This document shows positions 51,295 through 60,177 of a DNA stretch of 64,000 nucleotides, in pieces. The notes under the pieces were generated by a model, which was given only the letters and a program-made list of their open reading frames with translations, searched no databases and was not told where the DNA came from. Each line of letters starts with the position of its first letter. Within the stretch, counting starts at the first letter, position 1. The position numbers and the translations under genes were made by a program. The stretch is taken from the NCBI GenBank assembly GCA_964450645.1, contig CAYVEB010000003.1, forward strand, positions 1-64,000, written 5' to 3'. Origin of the DNA: JAKSPM01 sp964450645 (GTDB lineage: Bacteria; Bacillota; Clostridia; Oscillospirales; Oscillospiraceae).

Positions 51295-52140
51295 ATGAAA
51301 CGAATTGTAAGTATCCAGGATTTTTCCTGTATCGGCAAATGCTCGCTGACGGTGGCCCTGCCGGTCATCTCGACGATGGGCGTTGAGTGCGTCGGCGTGC
51401 CGACCGCGCTGCTCTCGGCGCACACCATGTTTCCCGGTTTCCTCAGCCGCGACCTTGCCGCCAGCCTGGAGCCCACCCGGCGCCATTTCGCACGGATGGA
51501 TCTGCGCTTCGACGCAATCTACACCGGCTATCTCTCCAGCGCCGCGCAGGTGCGGGAGGTCTGCCGCTGGCTGGATCAATTTGGCGGCGGTCTGATCTTT
51601 TCCGATCCCGCCATGGGCGACGACGGCGCCCTCTATCCCGGCCTGCCCCTGGATTTCCCCGGGGAAATGGCGAAAATCTGCGCCCGCGCGGACGTGGTCG
51701 TTCCGAACATCACCGAGGCGTGTATGCTCACCGGGACGGCCTACCGGCCCGATTTCACGCTGGATGATCTGAAGGGGCTCTTGCGGCGGCTGTTGGAGCT
51801 GGGCGCCAAGCAGGCGATTTTGACGGGCGTGGACTTTGGCGGCGGACGCTGCGGCGTGCTGACGGCCGACGGAAGCTACGCGCTGCCCCGGCTGGAAAAT
51901 GGCCGGCCCGGCACCGGCGACCTGTTCGCCAGCGCCTGTGTGGGCGCGCTGGTGCAAGGGCGGACGCTGCTGGACGCGGCGGCAATCGGCGCGGATTTTG
52001 TTGCAGAGAGCATCCGCCAAACCCTGCGCGATCCCGACGCGAGATGGTATGGGACAAGCTTCGAGCGTGCGCTGCCGTTTTTGGCAGCGCGCATGACAAA
52101 GGAGAACAAGGATGATCAAGAAACTATTGGGCCTCTTTGA
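51295..52140 (+). CDS. pdxK: Pyridoxal/pyridoxamine kinase (PdxK/PdxY-like)
   Basis: 281 residues from the ATG at 51295 (GGTGGAGA upstream). It phosphorylates vitamin B6 vitamers with ATP. The ribokinase-fold signature is VSIQDFSCIGKCSLTVALPV at the N-terminus, ADVVVPNITEACMLTG in the middle and RPGTGDLFASACVGALVQG with the catalytic Asp near the end. The 5' leader carries repeat copy B. Its end overlaps the next gene by 29 bases, an odd pairing with a large membrane protein. Confidence 0.9.
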   Translation: MKRIVSIQDFSCIGKCSLTVALPVISTMGVECVGVPTALLSAHTMFPGFLSRDLAASLEPTRRHFARMDLRFDAIYTGYLSSAAQVREVCRWLDQFGGGLIFSDPAMGDDGALYPGLPLDFPGEMAKICARADVVVPNITEACMLTGTAYRPDFTLDDLKGLLRRLLELGAKQAILTGVDFGGGRCGVLTADGSYALPRLENGRPGTGDLFASACVGALVQGRTLLDAAAIGADFVAESIRQTLRDPDARWYGTSFERALPFLAARMTKENKDDQETIGPL

Positions 52141-55100
52141 CAAAACCCTGCTGCGATTTTTGCTGGTGGGCGTGCTCAATACGCTGGTGGGCAACGGGCT
52201 GATGTTTTTGCTCTACAACCTGATTCATCTCGGCTATTGGCCCTCGTCCGCCATCGGATACATTCTGGCCAGTATCATGAGCTACTGCCTGAATAAGCGC
52301 TTTACCTTCCGCTCCCAGGAGTCCGGCTGGAAGCCCGCGCTGCGCTTTGCCGCGAATATCGCCGTTTGCTACTGCCTGGCCTACGGTCTGGCACAGCCGC
52401 TCGCGCGGCTGGCGCTGTCCGGTCAGAGCGTAGCGGCGCGGGAAAACGTGGCCATGCTCTTGGGTATGTGCCTGTTCACCGGGCTTAACTATCTGGGCCA
52501 GCGGTTCTTCGCCTTCCGCCAGGGGGAGGAAAAGCGGCCGCGCCTGCAAGGAATTGGCGCTCTGGCGCTGTCGTTCTTCCTGCCGGTGGCGGTGATGTTT
52601 CTGGTGTTCGCCGTGTGCGGCGTGTGGCCGTTTGGCGACAGACAGGTGCTGGCCCACGATATGTGGCACCAGTACTATCCCTTCTTTGTGGAGTTCCACC
52701 GGCTGCTGACCGAGGGCGGCTCGCTCCTCTATTCCCACACCTCCGGCATGGGCACCAACTTCCTGGCGCTCTATGGCTACTACCTGGCAAGCCCCCTGTA
52801 CCTGCTCTCGGCGCTGGTTTCGGACGCCATGCTCCCCCACCTGTTCGCGGGGCTGCTGCTGGTGAAGATCGGCCTGTGCGGACTGTCTTTCGCGCTGTTT
52901 TTGAAGATCACCTTCCGCCGGAACGACTGGTCGGTGGTCCCGTTCTCGGTGGGCTTCGCGCTGTGCGCGTACCTGATGGGGTACTATTGGAATATTATCT
53001 GGCTAGACACGGTGGCGCTGACGCCGCTGGTGATGGCCGGCACGATCGCGCTGCTGCGGCAGGGCCGCTGGCGGCTGTATGTGCTGTCGCTGGCGCTGGC
53101 CGTGTGGTGCAACTACTATATCGGATTTTTCGTCTGCGTGGGCGTGGCCCTTTTGTTTCTGGGCTATACCGTCTGCCGCTGGGACGGTCTGCGGGGGTTT
53201 TTCCGGCGGCTGGGGCGGATGCTGCTGTGCTCGCTGCTGGCCATTGGGCTGACGGCGGTGCTGCTCCTGCCGGTGTATCTGGGCCTGCAAAACACCTATT
53301 CCGCCATCAACAATTTCCCAACCGGCCTGGCGCTGAATATTGCCGATGAAAACACCTGGCTGGGCGCGCTGGACGCGCTGCGGCAGGTGGTGGGGAACCA
53401 GCTTTCCGGCGTCATCCCGACGGCGATGTCCGGCCTACCCAACATCTTCTGCGGCATCAGCGCGCTGTTCCTGGCGGCGGTGTTCTGCTTCAGCGGCAAA
53501 TTCCGCCTGCGCGAGCGCATCTGCTGCGTGCTGGTGCTGCTGTTCTTCTCGGCCAGCTTTATCTTTCGGCAGCTGGACTACCTGTGGCACGGGATGCACT
53601 TTCCCAATATGCTGCCATACCGGTTCAGCTTTCTGTACTGCTTCGTGGTGCTGTCGATGGCGTACCGGGCATATCTGGCGCTGGATGAACTCAAGTGGTG
53701 GCACGGGCTGGCTGGCCTGGCCGCCGTAGCAATCGTTATTGCCTGCGGATTCTCGCAGGCCGCGTGGTGGCAGTTGGCCCTGACCGGCGTGGTCGGCGTG
53801 AGTCTGTTTGCGCTGTTTTTGTTCTGCCGCCGCCTGCCGCAGACGTACAAGGCGTTCGGCCTGCTGGCGCTGTTTTTAATCGAGGGCGGTCTGTGCGCCG
53901 CGCTCGGCGTCCGGGAGGCCGGAACCTCCAGCTATTCCAACTATCCCAAGGAGGGTGAGGCCGTCAAGGATGTCCTGGCCGCACGGGATACGTCCCAGGT
54001 GGACTGGTACCGCACGGAGCTGACCAATTATCAAACCCTAAACGATCCGGCGCTTCTGGGCTATGACGGCGTGACGATCTTCTCCTCCACGACTGCCAAA
54101 AACCTGACGGACTTCCTGCTCCATCTGGGCCTGGCGTCCTGGCCGGCCAGCAACCGCTTTGCCTATATGGAAAGCTCGCCCTTTACCAACTTGATGCTGA
54201 ATCTGCGCTATCTGGTCGACCGCGAGGGCAACCACCTCGACCCGGACTATCAACAAATCGTCGCCCAGCGCGGCAACGTGACACTGCAGGAGAACACGGC
54301 GTATCTGCCCATGGGCTTTGTGATGCGCGAGGACATTCTGGACTACGACGTCACGGGCGCGCGCGCGTTTCCCATGACCGTCCAAAACAAACTCTTTACC
54401 ATGGCCACCGGAGTGGAGGATAAGCTGTACACCAATTTGCTGCCCACGGAAATGGAATGCGAGGGAACCTCCGTCCGGGCCGACAGCGCGCCCAACGTCT
54501 ATTACTACAACGCCGCCAGTCTGACGGAGGATCCGGAACTGTCCTTTACCTATCAAATAGATCAGGACACCCTGTTTTGCCTGTATTTCCAGAGCAAGGG
54601 GATCCAAAATCTGCGCATCACCGTCAACGGCACGTACTTGGCCGACCGGAATGTAAAGGTGGGCAGTCTGCTGTGCCTGGGAAAATACCACGCCGGCGAT
54701 CAGATCCGTGTCTCCTGCACCGCCAAGGCCGGCGAAACCGGCAAGGTGAATTTGCAGGCCGGTCGGTTCGAACCGGAGGTTTTTGACGCGGGGTTTGAAG
54801 TGCTGTCCCGCAGCACGCTGGCGGCCACGCAGGCCAGCGGCAACACCCTGGCCGGCGTCATCGAGGTCAAAGATGCTGGGCTGTTCTACACCTCCATCCC
54901 CTACGAGCCTGGTTGGACCGCAGAACTGGACGCCGAGCCGGTGGAGATCACCCCAGTCGGCGGCGCGTTCATCTCGTTCTGCATTCCGCAGGGCACCCAC
55001 ACCGTCACCATCACCTATACGCCGCCCGGCGTGTGGACCGGCGCGCTGATCACGGGGTTGAGCTTAATCGGGCTGCTGCTGCTCTGGCTGATTTGCCCGC

Positions 55101-55477
55101 GCTTCCCGGTTCCTGAGTCGGTCCGGGAGGAAGAGCCCTCGGCTTCTTCACCGGAGCAGACCCTTGAGGATGCGCCCCAGTGCTCCATGCCCAGGCTCCA
55201 GCTGGGCGAAATCACCGCGATGTCCCCAACCGACGCGGACATCGCGGCTTCCGACGGACCGCCGGAGGAAATCGCGGACCCTGCGCCGGAGGAAATGGAA
55301 CAGTCGATTCCAAGGCCGGAAAAAATTGACGGCACCATTTTGCCGTCAGTGGAAGCCGGCAGCACCATTCTGCCGCCGGAGGATACCAGCAGTGCGGTTC
55401 CACCGTTGGAGGAAACCGAAGATTCTGTTCCGCCGTTGGAAAAAACCGAAGATTCTGTTCCACCGTCGGAGGAATAA
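52112..55477 (+). CDS. GtrA-YfhO fusion membrane protein with acidic repeat tail
   Basis: 1121 residues. Residues 1-~140 are a GtrA-like four-helix domain (KTLLRFLLVGVLNTLVGNGL, YLGQRFFAFRQG). From about 150 the YfhO family begins: a long multi-helix GT-C-like membrane part (GVWPFGDRQVLAHDMWHQYY and HTSGMGTNFLALYGYYLASP) and a C-terminal extracytosolic region; YfhO helps glycosylate lipoteichoic acid in Bacillus. A last helix (TGLSLIGLLLLWLICPRF) precedes a ~115-residue Glu/Pro-rich tail that ends with repeats of the type VPPLEETEDS. GtrA usually is a separate flippase-like gene, so the fusion joins presumed sugar-carrier transport and transfer. Confidence 0.88.
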   Translation: MIKKLLGLFDKTLLRFLLVGVLNTLVGNGLMFLLYNLIHLGYWPSSAIGYILASIMSYCLNKRFTFRSQESGWKPALRFAANIAVCYCLAYGLAQPLARLALSGQSVAARENVAMLLGMCLFTGLNYLGQRFFAFRQGEEKRPRLQGIGALALSFFLPVAVMFLVFAVCGVWPFGDRQVLAHDMWHQYYPFFVEFHRLLTEGGSLLYSHTSGMGTNFLALYGYYLASPLYLLSALVSDAMLPHLFAGLLLVKIGLCGLSFALFLKITFRRNDWSVVPFSVGFALCAYLMGYYWNIIWLDTVALTPLVMAGTIALLRQGRWRLYVLSLALAVWCNYYIGFFVCVGVALLFLGYTVCRWDGLRGFFRRLGRMLLCSLLAIGLTAVLLLPVYLGLQNTYSAINNFPTGLALNIADENTWLGALDALRQVVGNQLSGVIPTAMSGLPNIFCGISALFLAAVFCFSGKFRLRERICCVLVLLFFSASFIFRQLDYLWHGMHFPNMLPYRFSFLYCFVVLSMAYRAYLALDELKWWHGLAGLAAVAIVIACGFSQAAWWQLALTGVVGVSLFALFLFCRRLPQTYKAFGLLALFLIEGGLCAALGVREAGTSSYSNYPKEGEAVKDVLAARDTSQVDWYRTELTNYQTLNDPALLGYDGVTIFSSTTAKNLTDFLLHLGLASWPASNRFAYMESSPFTNLMLNLRYLVDREGNHLDPDYQQIVAQRGNVTLQENTAYLPMGFVMREDILDYDVTGARAFPMTVQNKLFTMATGVEDKLYTNLLPTEMECEGTSVRADSAPNVYYYNAASLTEDPELSFTYQIDQDTLFCLYFQSKGIQNLRITVNGTYLADRNVKVGSLLCLGKYHAGDQIRVSCTAKAGETGKVNLQAGRFEPEVFDAGFEVLSRSTLAATQASGNTLAGVIEVKDAGLFYTSIPYEPGWTAELDAEPVEITPVGGAFISFCIPQGTHTVTITYTPPGVWTGALITGLSLIGLLLLWLICPRFPVPESVREEEPSASSPEQTLEDAPQCSMPRLQLGEITAMSPTDADIAASDGPPEEIADPAPEEMEQSIPRPEKIDGTILPSVEAGSTILPPEDTSSAVPPLEETEDSVPPLEKTEDSVPPSEE

Positions 55478-55718
55478 TGGTTTTCCCTGCGCTTTATGCG
55501 GGCGGCAAACAGCTTTGTTTCCGCCGAACAAAGAACTTTGGAAAGATTTTATAAAAATTTGGACAAAATCGGCCCGATTTTGTCCAAGGGGTCGGCCCGA
55601 TTCCTTTTAGGAATTGCGGAAGGAATCGACGCGCAACAATTCTGGCTGCAATAATCTTAAAATGGCTAAGCGCCCCAGCCGATGCACTCGCGTGCACCGG
55701 CTGGGGGTTTTTGTCTTT
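55478..55718. repeat. Inverted repeats and terminator after the GtrA-YfhO gene
   Basis: A near-perfect palindrome, TTGGACAAAATCGG (55559-55572), one C, and its complement (55574-55587). TCGGCCCGATT occurs twice (about 55569 and 55591). A second IR pairs GATTCC and GGAATC (to 55630). A strong terminator CCCAGCCG...CGGCTGGGG and TTTTTGTCTTTT ends the stretch (55673-55718). Confidence 0.6.
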
Positions 55719-55820
55719 TCTATGTGTTTATTCATATTCTCTATATGAATGTTTTTGTATAACTATGATGCTTATCTATATAATTATTACAAACAGTATA
55801 GAAAAGGATATGGCACAATT

Positions 55821-56117
55821 ATGATTGGCAAGCGGATCGGGAAACGGGTAAAACAATGCCGGGATCGGCTCGGATTGACGCAGGAGGAATTCGCGGAAAA
55901 AACAGGCTTGGCGCCAAATTATATCTCTACGGTTGCGCGCGGCGCTTCATTTCCTCGCTGTGGAAAGCGCATGACGCTCCTGAAGGCATTGAAGTTTCAG
56001 CCGATGCGATCTTTTGCGACGTACTCACACACGCAAATGACTATTAAAACATTCCAACTTTCAGCCGAGTGTCCTCTTTGCACTATGCGCGAAAGAAAGG
56101 CCGGAAAATTATTTTGA
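55821..56117 (+). pseudogene. Frameshifted Xre-type helix-turn-helix regulator
   Basis: The frame starting at the ATG 55821 reads IGKRVKQCRDRLGLTQEEFA, then NYISTVARGASFP, the standard start of clostridial Xre repressors. Near 55998 the conserved sequence moves to another frame (EVSADAIFCDVLTHANDY, ending at TAA 56045-56047). The following LSAECPL segment is back in the first frame, with a third shift after that. At least two indels and one stop break it. No ribosome site precedes the start. It probably once controlled the adjacent, also broken, genes. Confidence 0.75.
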
Positions 56118-56341
56118 CCGACCCGCTCACTCTAGCCGTCCCCCACGAAGCTGCCAGAACCAGCGGATGGTAAATTTTCCGAATTCGAATGGTATTCGTT
56201 AAGAATTGCTCGCGGCGACCGGTGGAAAATCGAGGCCGTATAATCTTTTTCTGCCACAGTGACGGACACACTTTGCCGGACATCCATTTTGGAGGAATGA
56301 TTTTCCGGTTCTCTGGCGATACTATTTTCGGTGATTGTTAA
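56118..56341 (+). other. Decayed coding sequence of unknown origin
   Basis: One frame reads DGKFSEFEWYSLRIARGDRW plus KIEAV before TAA, with protein-like composition. It has no start codon or ribosome site, and continues into unrelated frames. I could not place its family. Confidence 0.3.
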
Positions 56342-56737
56342 AATTGGATCATTTTCTGCCTGGGCGGCCTGCTGTACATTCTCCTGGAACTGCTTTGGCG
56401 CGGTTGGAGCCATTGGAGTATGTTCTTCGTGGGCGGCGCGTGTTTTTACCTGGTCGGCAGTCTGAACCGGCAGGGCCAGGACCGGTCGGTACTGAGCCAA
56501 ATGGCCGTCGGGACGGTGCTCATCACCCTTTTGGAATTTTTGAGCGGCCTGCTCCTAAACAGGCTGCTGCGGCTGCATGTGTGGGACTACAGCGCCTTGC
56601 CCTTCAATCTGTTCGGGCAAATTTGCCTACCTGTTACGCTGCTATGGTTTCCACTGTCCGGCGCTGTGCTGTTCGTTGAGGATTGGCTGCGCTGGCAGCT
56701 GTTCGGGGAACAGCTGCCCCGATACCGTTGGATATAA
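56342..56737 (+). pseudogene. 5'-truncated DUF1113-like membrane protein (putative ABC-transporter type IV)
   Basis: Open from directly after a TAA at 56339: IIFCLGGLLYILLELLWRGW then SHWSMFFVGGACFYLVGSLN to the stop at 56737 (…GEQLPRYRWI). About four hydrophobic helices and the E-LLWRG-SHW-MF-VGG pattern fit the small clostridial membrane proteins annotated as putative ABC-transporter type IV. The normal N-terminal Met is missing. If translation used the ATG at 56420 the product would start inside a helix region after losing ~26 residues. The stop upstream and the damaged neighbours suggest a truncated gene, but use of a non-standard start cannot be ruled out. Confidence 0.6.
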
Positions 56738-56752
56738 CCGGAGGAAACACTT

Positions 56753-57745
56753 ATGAAAATTGCTTTTTTTGACACCAAACCCTACGACGTCCCCGGCTTT
56801 GAACGCTGCCGCCAGGGGACAGATCTGGAAATCAAATACTTCGAGACGCGCCTCAATGCCGACACCGTGTGGCTGGCGCGGGACTTTGACGGCGTGTGCA
56901 TTTTCGTCAACGACGTAGTCGACTGCACCGTTGCCCAGCGGCTGCACCAGATGGGCGTCAAGATCATCGCCCTGCGCTGCGCGGGCTTCAATAACGTGGA
57001 CGTCAAAGCCTGCCAGGGCAAACTGCGGGTGTTCCGCGTCCCGGCCTACTCGCCCCACGCGGTTGCCGAGCATGCCATGGCCATGCTGCTGACCATCATC
57101 CGCCGCACCCACAAGGCCTATATCCGCACGCGGGATTTCAATTTCAGCCTGTCCGGGATGGTGGGCTTCAACCTCCACGGGAAAACCGTTGGCGTGATCG
57201 GCACGGGACGGATCGGCCAAATTTTCGCGGCCATCTGTCAGGGCTTCGGCATGCGCGTGCTGGCCTATGACAAATTCCCCAATCCGGCATTAAAGCTGGA
57301 CTATGTGCCCTTGGAGCAACTGCTGACCCAGTCGGACATCATCTCCCTCCACTGTCCGCTGACCGACGACACCCACCACATGATCGACGCCAAGGCCATC
57401 GAGCGGATGAAAAAGGGGATCGTCATTCTCAATACCTCCCGCGGCGCGCTGGTGGACACCGAAGCGCTAATCGAGGGCATTAAGGCGAAAAAAATCGGCG
57501 CGGCCTGTCTGGACGTCTACGAGGAGGAGGCCAACTTCTTCTACGAGGATTTCTCCGGCCATATCGTCCAGGACGACCAACTGGTGCGGCTGATCGCCAT
57601 GCCCAACGTCCTGGTCACCTCCCACCAGGCGTTTTTGACGGAGGAGGCGCTGGGCAATATTGCCAAAACCACGGTGGACAATATTTTGAAATTTTTCTCC
57701 GGTCAGGAAAATTCAGCCGCCGAGGTGCGCTACCAAAATTCGTGA
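56753..57745 (+). CDS. ldhA: D-2-hydroxyacid dehydrogenase (D-lactate dehydrogenase type)
   Basis: 330 residues, the normal size. It reduces 2-keto acids such as pyruvate to D-hydroxy acids with NADH. The NAD site is KTVGVIGTGRIGQIFAAIC, the substrate Arg-Cys region is IALRCAGFNNVD, and the catalytic Arg/Glu/His are in LNTSRGALVDTEAL, CLDVYEEE and SHQAFLTEEA. The start follows CCGGAGGAAACACTT. A hairpin GGCTGTGAAG/CTTCACAGCC (57756-57808) follows. It likely supports NADH re-oxidation in fermentation. Confidence 0.95.
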   Translation: MKIAFFDTKPYDVPGFERCRQGTDLEIKYFETRLNADTVWLARDFDGVCIFVNDVVDCTVAQRLHQMGVKIIALRCAGFNNVDVKACQGKLRVFRVPAYSPHAVAEHAMAMLLTIIRRTHKAYIRTRDFNFSLSGMVGFNLHGKTVGVIGTGRIGQIFAAICQGFGMRVLAYDKFPNPALKLDYVPLEQLLTQSDIISLHCPLTDDTHHMIDAKAIERMKKGIVILNTSRGALVDTEALIEGIKAKKIGAACLDVYEEEANFFYEDFSGHIVQDDQLVRLIAMPNVLVTSHQAFLTEEALGNIAKTTVDNILKFFSGQENSAAEVRYQNS

Positions 57746-57867
57746 GTTGCAAAAATGGGGCTGTGAAGAAACGGAGCAGGTATGCTTCCGGACTTCACAG
57801 CCTCATCTGTTATCTGTTTCCCCTCCCGCGGGCGAATCTGTCTGCCCCGATTCAGCTTGTTTGCCGA

Positions 57868-58100
57868 TTCAGTTTTATGCGCAGCCGCCGAAAGCGCGAC
57901 CCCTTTTTCGTTAAAACGTCTTATTTTGCTATGCAAAAGCATAGCAAAATGGCCATGCGCCGTTTCCGACGGCGCGTGCTGAAATTTAAGCGTGTGGGGC
58001 AGGACGCCCCACACGCGCGTAAAACTTCATGCGCTACAGCGCATTTGCATCCATCGTGGCGCGACGCCAGCGCATGGAGTTTTATCGGAAAATCGCACTA
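57868..58100 (-). repeat. Repeat family E, inverse long copy (E2)
   Basis: Reverse-complemented it runs parallel to E1 for about 210 bases (GCGATTTTCCGATAAAACTC, CATGCGCTGGCGTCGCG, AGCATAGCAAAATAAGACG). It starts at the stop codon of cytX (58098-58100), as E1 starts at the stop of its neighbour. It lacks the distal GGGGCGG hairpin half of E1. Confidence 0.7.
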
Positions 58101-59291
58101 CGCCTTGTTCGCCGCGTCCTTCGGCCGGATCCGCCTGGCGACCAGCTCCACAACCACGCAGATCACCACCGTAATCACCATATCCGGCAGCGTGTTGCCG
58201 ACGACGATATCCACGCTCATCAAATACCGGTACAGCGCGAAGCCGATCACCCAGATGACAAGATTCCGCAGATCGACGCTCCGCTTGCCGCTGTCGCGTT
58301 TGAGCAGGAAGAAGTCCGCGATCTGGATCGCGATCATAGGCGCGAAGACCGAGCCGATCAAGTAGAGAAAGTCAGTGATATCGTCCATGGGGAAGAAAAT
58401 TGCGCCGACTGTACCGATCACCGTGGCCGCCACGGCGATCCATTTGCCGCTGAGCTTGGTCGATACCGATTCGCTGGAGACGCCCGCGGAGTACGCGTCC
58501 AGGAACGTGGTTGTGACCGTGGAGAGCACAATGATCACCAGGCCCACAACGCCGAGGCCCGCGCCGACCATAATTTTCGCAATGTCGGACTCGCCGGTCT
58601 TGATTGCCGCGCCCATGCCGATCACATACATCCAGCAGCTGACCAGGCCGTACACAATCGCGCTGACCGCCGTGGCCTTCACGGGTTTTTTCGCACTCTG
58701 GGTGTAGTCGCTGATCAGCGGCAGCCACGACAGCGGCATCGCCACCGAAAGCTCCACCGCCGCGCCGAAGGTCATGCTCTCACCCGCTGCGCTCACGGCG
58801 CGTTCCCCCGTGAAAATTACCCAGCACAGCACCAACGTCAAAACGAACAACGCCGCCATCGCCACGGTGTTGAGCTTTCCGAGGTTCTGGATGCCGATTA
58901 AAATCCACAACACGATCAGTCCGCCAATCAGCAGGCACCAAATCCAGTTGCCGCAGTCCCAAATGCCCCCGGCGGCCAGCGCACCGTCATAGATCATGAT
59001 CGCTGTCCAGCCCACCAGCTGCAAAATATTTAGCAGCGCGAACAGCAGACCGCCTCGCTGTCCGAAGCTCATCTTCACCGTTTCCATAGCGCTCTTGCGC
59101 ACCTTGCCGCCGATCAGTCCGGCAAAAAACAGCAGCGCGCAGCCGATGATATGTCCAATCACAATGGCCAGAATCCCATTTCGGAAGCCCAGCGGCGCGA
59201 GGTAGGTTCCCGTCAGAATCTCCGCCATGGAGACGCCCGCACCGAACCAGATCAGGCCGTTTTCAAAGACCGACGTTCTCTTTCCTTCCAT
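58098..59291 (-). CDS. cytX: Hydroxymethylpyrimidine transporter CytX (NCS1 family)
   Basis: 397 residues from the ATG at 59291 (AGGAGGCGGAATAAT). About twelve membrane helices; the N-terminal GLIWFGAGVSMAEILTGTYL and PLSWLPLISDYTQSAKKP are characteristic of the CytX subgroup of nucleobase:cation symporters. It imports HMP, the pyrimidine half of thiamine. Its place at the end of a thiE-HAD-thiD operon with a TPP riboswitch supports this. thiD is two bases upstream. Its stop codon lies at the end of repeat E2. Confidence 0.93.
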   Translation of the reverse strand: MEGKRTSVFENGLIWFGAGVSMAEILTGTYLAPLGFRNGILAIVIGHIIGCALLFFAGLIGGKVRKSAMETVKMSFGQRGGLLFALLNILQLVGWTAIMIYDGALAAGGIWDCGNWIWCLLIGGLIVLWILIGIQNLGKLNTVAMAALFVLTLVLCWVIFTGERAVSAAGESMTFGAAVELSVAMPLSWLPLISDYTQSAKKPVKATAVSAIVYGLVSCWMYVIGMGAAIKTGESDIAKIMVGAGLGVVGLVIIVLSTVTTTFLDAYSAGVSSESVSTKLSGKWIAVAATVIGTVGAIFFPMDDITDFLYLIGSVFAPMIAIQIADFFLLKRDSGKRSVDLRNLVIWVIGFALYRYLMSVDIVVGNTLPDMVITVVICVVVELVARRIRPKDAANKA

Positions 59292-59292
59292 A

Positions 59293-60099
59293 TTATTCCG
59301 CCTCCTGTGCAAAACGACTCGTCAAATCAAACGCGTGGTTCATCGGTCCGCGACCCGCGCCAAGATCGAGCATAGCCGCCAGCGCGCCGGAAATATATTC
59401 CTTGGCCCGCGCAACCGATTCGGCCAGGGAGAAGCCCTTGGCCAGATTGGCCGCGATGGCACTTGAGAGCGTACAGCCCGTACCGTGGGTGTTGGGATTG
59501 TCAATCCGGCGGCCACGGAACCAGGTGTATCCGCCGCCGGTATACAGCAGATCGTTGGCATCGCTCAGATTGTGCCCGCCTTTGCACAGCACCGCGCAGC
59601 CGAACGCGTCCGAAATGGCCCTGGCCGCGGCGACCATGTCCTCCTCCGACGAAATCCGCCGCCCGGAGAGAACCTCCGCCTCAGGGATGTTGGGCGTGAT
59701 GACGCACGCAAGGGGGAGCAGTTCCGCTTTCAGCGTTTCGATGGCGTCGTCGCTGATCAGCTTAGCGCCGCTGGTCGCCACCATCACCGGATCTACCACG
59801 ATGTTGGCAGCCTTGTGCCGCCGCAGCGCGCCGGCGATGGCGCGGATCAGTCCCGCTGAGGATACCATCCCGATCTTCACCGCGTCGGGACGGATATCGT
59901 CAAATACCGCGTCGATTTGCAGGGTCAGGAACTCAGGCGTGGCCTCCAAAATACCTGTCACGCCGGTGGTATTCTGCGCCGTCAGCGCTGTGATCGCGCT
60001 CATCGCAAATACCCCGTTCAGGGTCATCGTTTTGATGTCCGCCTGAATCCCGGCGCCTCCGCTGGAATCGCTTCCAGCGATTGTTAATGCTGTTTTCAT
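59293..60099 (-). CDS. thiD: Hydroxymethylpyrimidine/phosphomethylpyrimidine kinase ThiD
   Basis: 268 residues. ThiD phosphorylates HMP twice to HMP-PP. The substrate-binding start ALTIAGSDSSGGAGIQADIK and the ribokinase signature THGTGCTLSSAIAANLAKGF are complete. VKIGMVSS and VVDPVMVATSGAKL are also family features. Its partner ThiE uses the product, and CytX supplies the substrate. Confidence 0.97.
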   Translation of the reverse strand: MKTALTIAGSDSSGGAGIQADIKTMTLNGVFAMSAITALTAQNTTGVTGILEATPEFLTLQIDAVFDDIRPDAVKIGMVSSAGLIRAIAGALRRHKAANIVVDPVMVATSGAKLISDDAIETLKAELLPLACVITPNIPEAEVLSGRRISSEEDMVAAARAISDAFGCAVLCKGGHNLSDANDLLYTGGGYTWFRGRRIDNPNTHGTGCTLSSAIAANLAKGFSLAESVARAKEYISGALAAMLDLGAGRGPMNHAFDLTSRFAQEAE

Positions 60100-60177
60100 G
60101 TGTGACTCCTTTCTTGATTCTCAGCATCAATTTTATTTGCGCGACGAAAAGTGGTGCCCCCAATTCGCCGCGTGATT

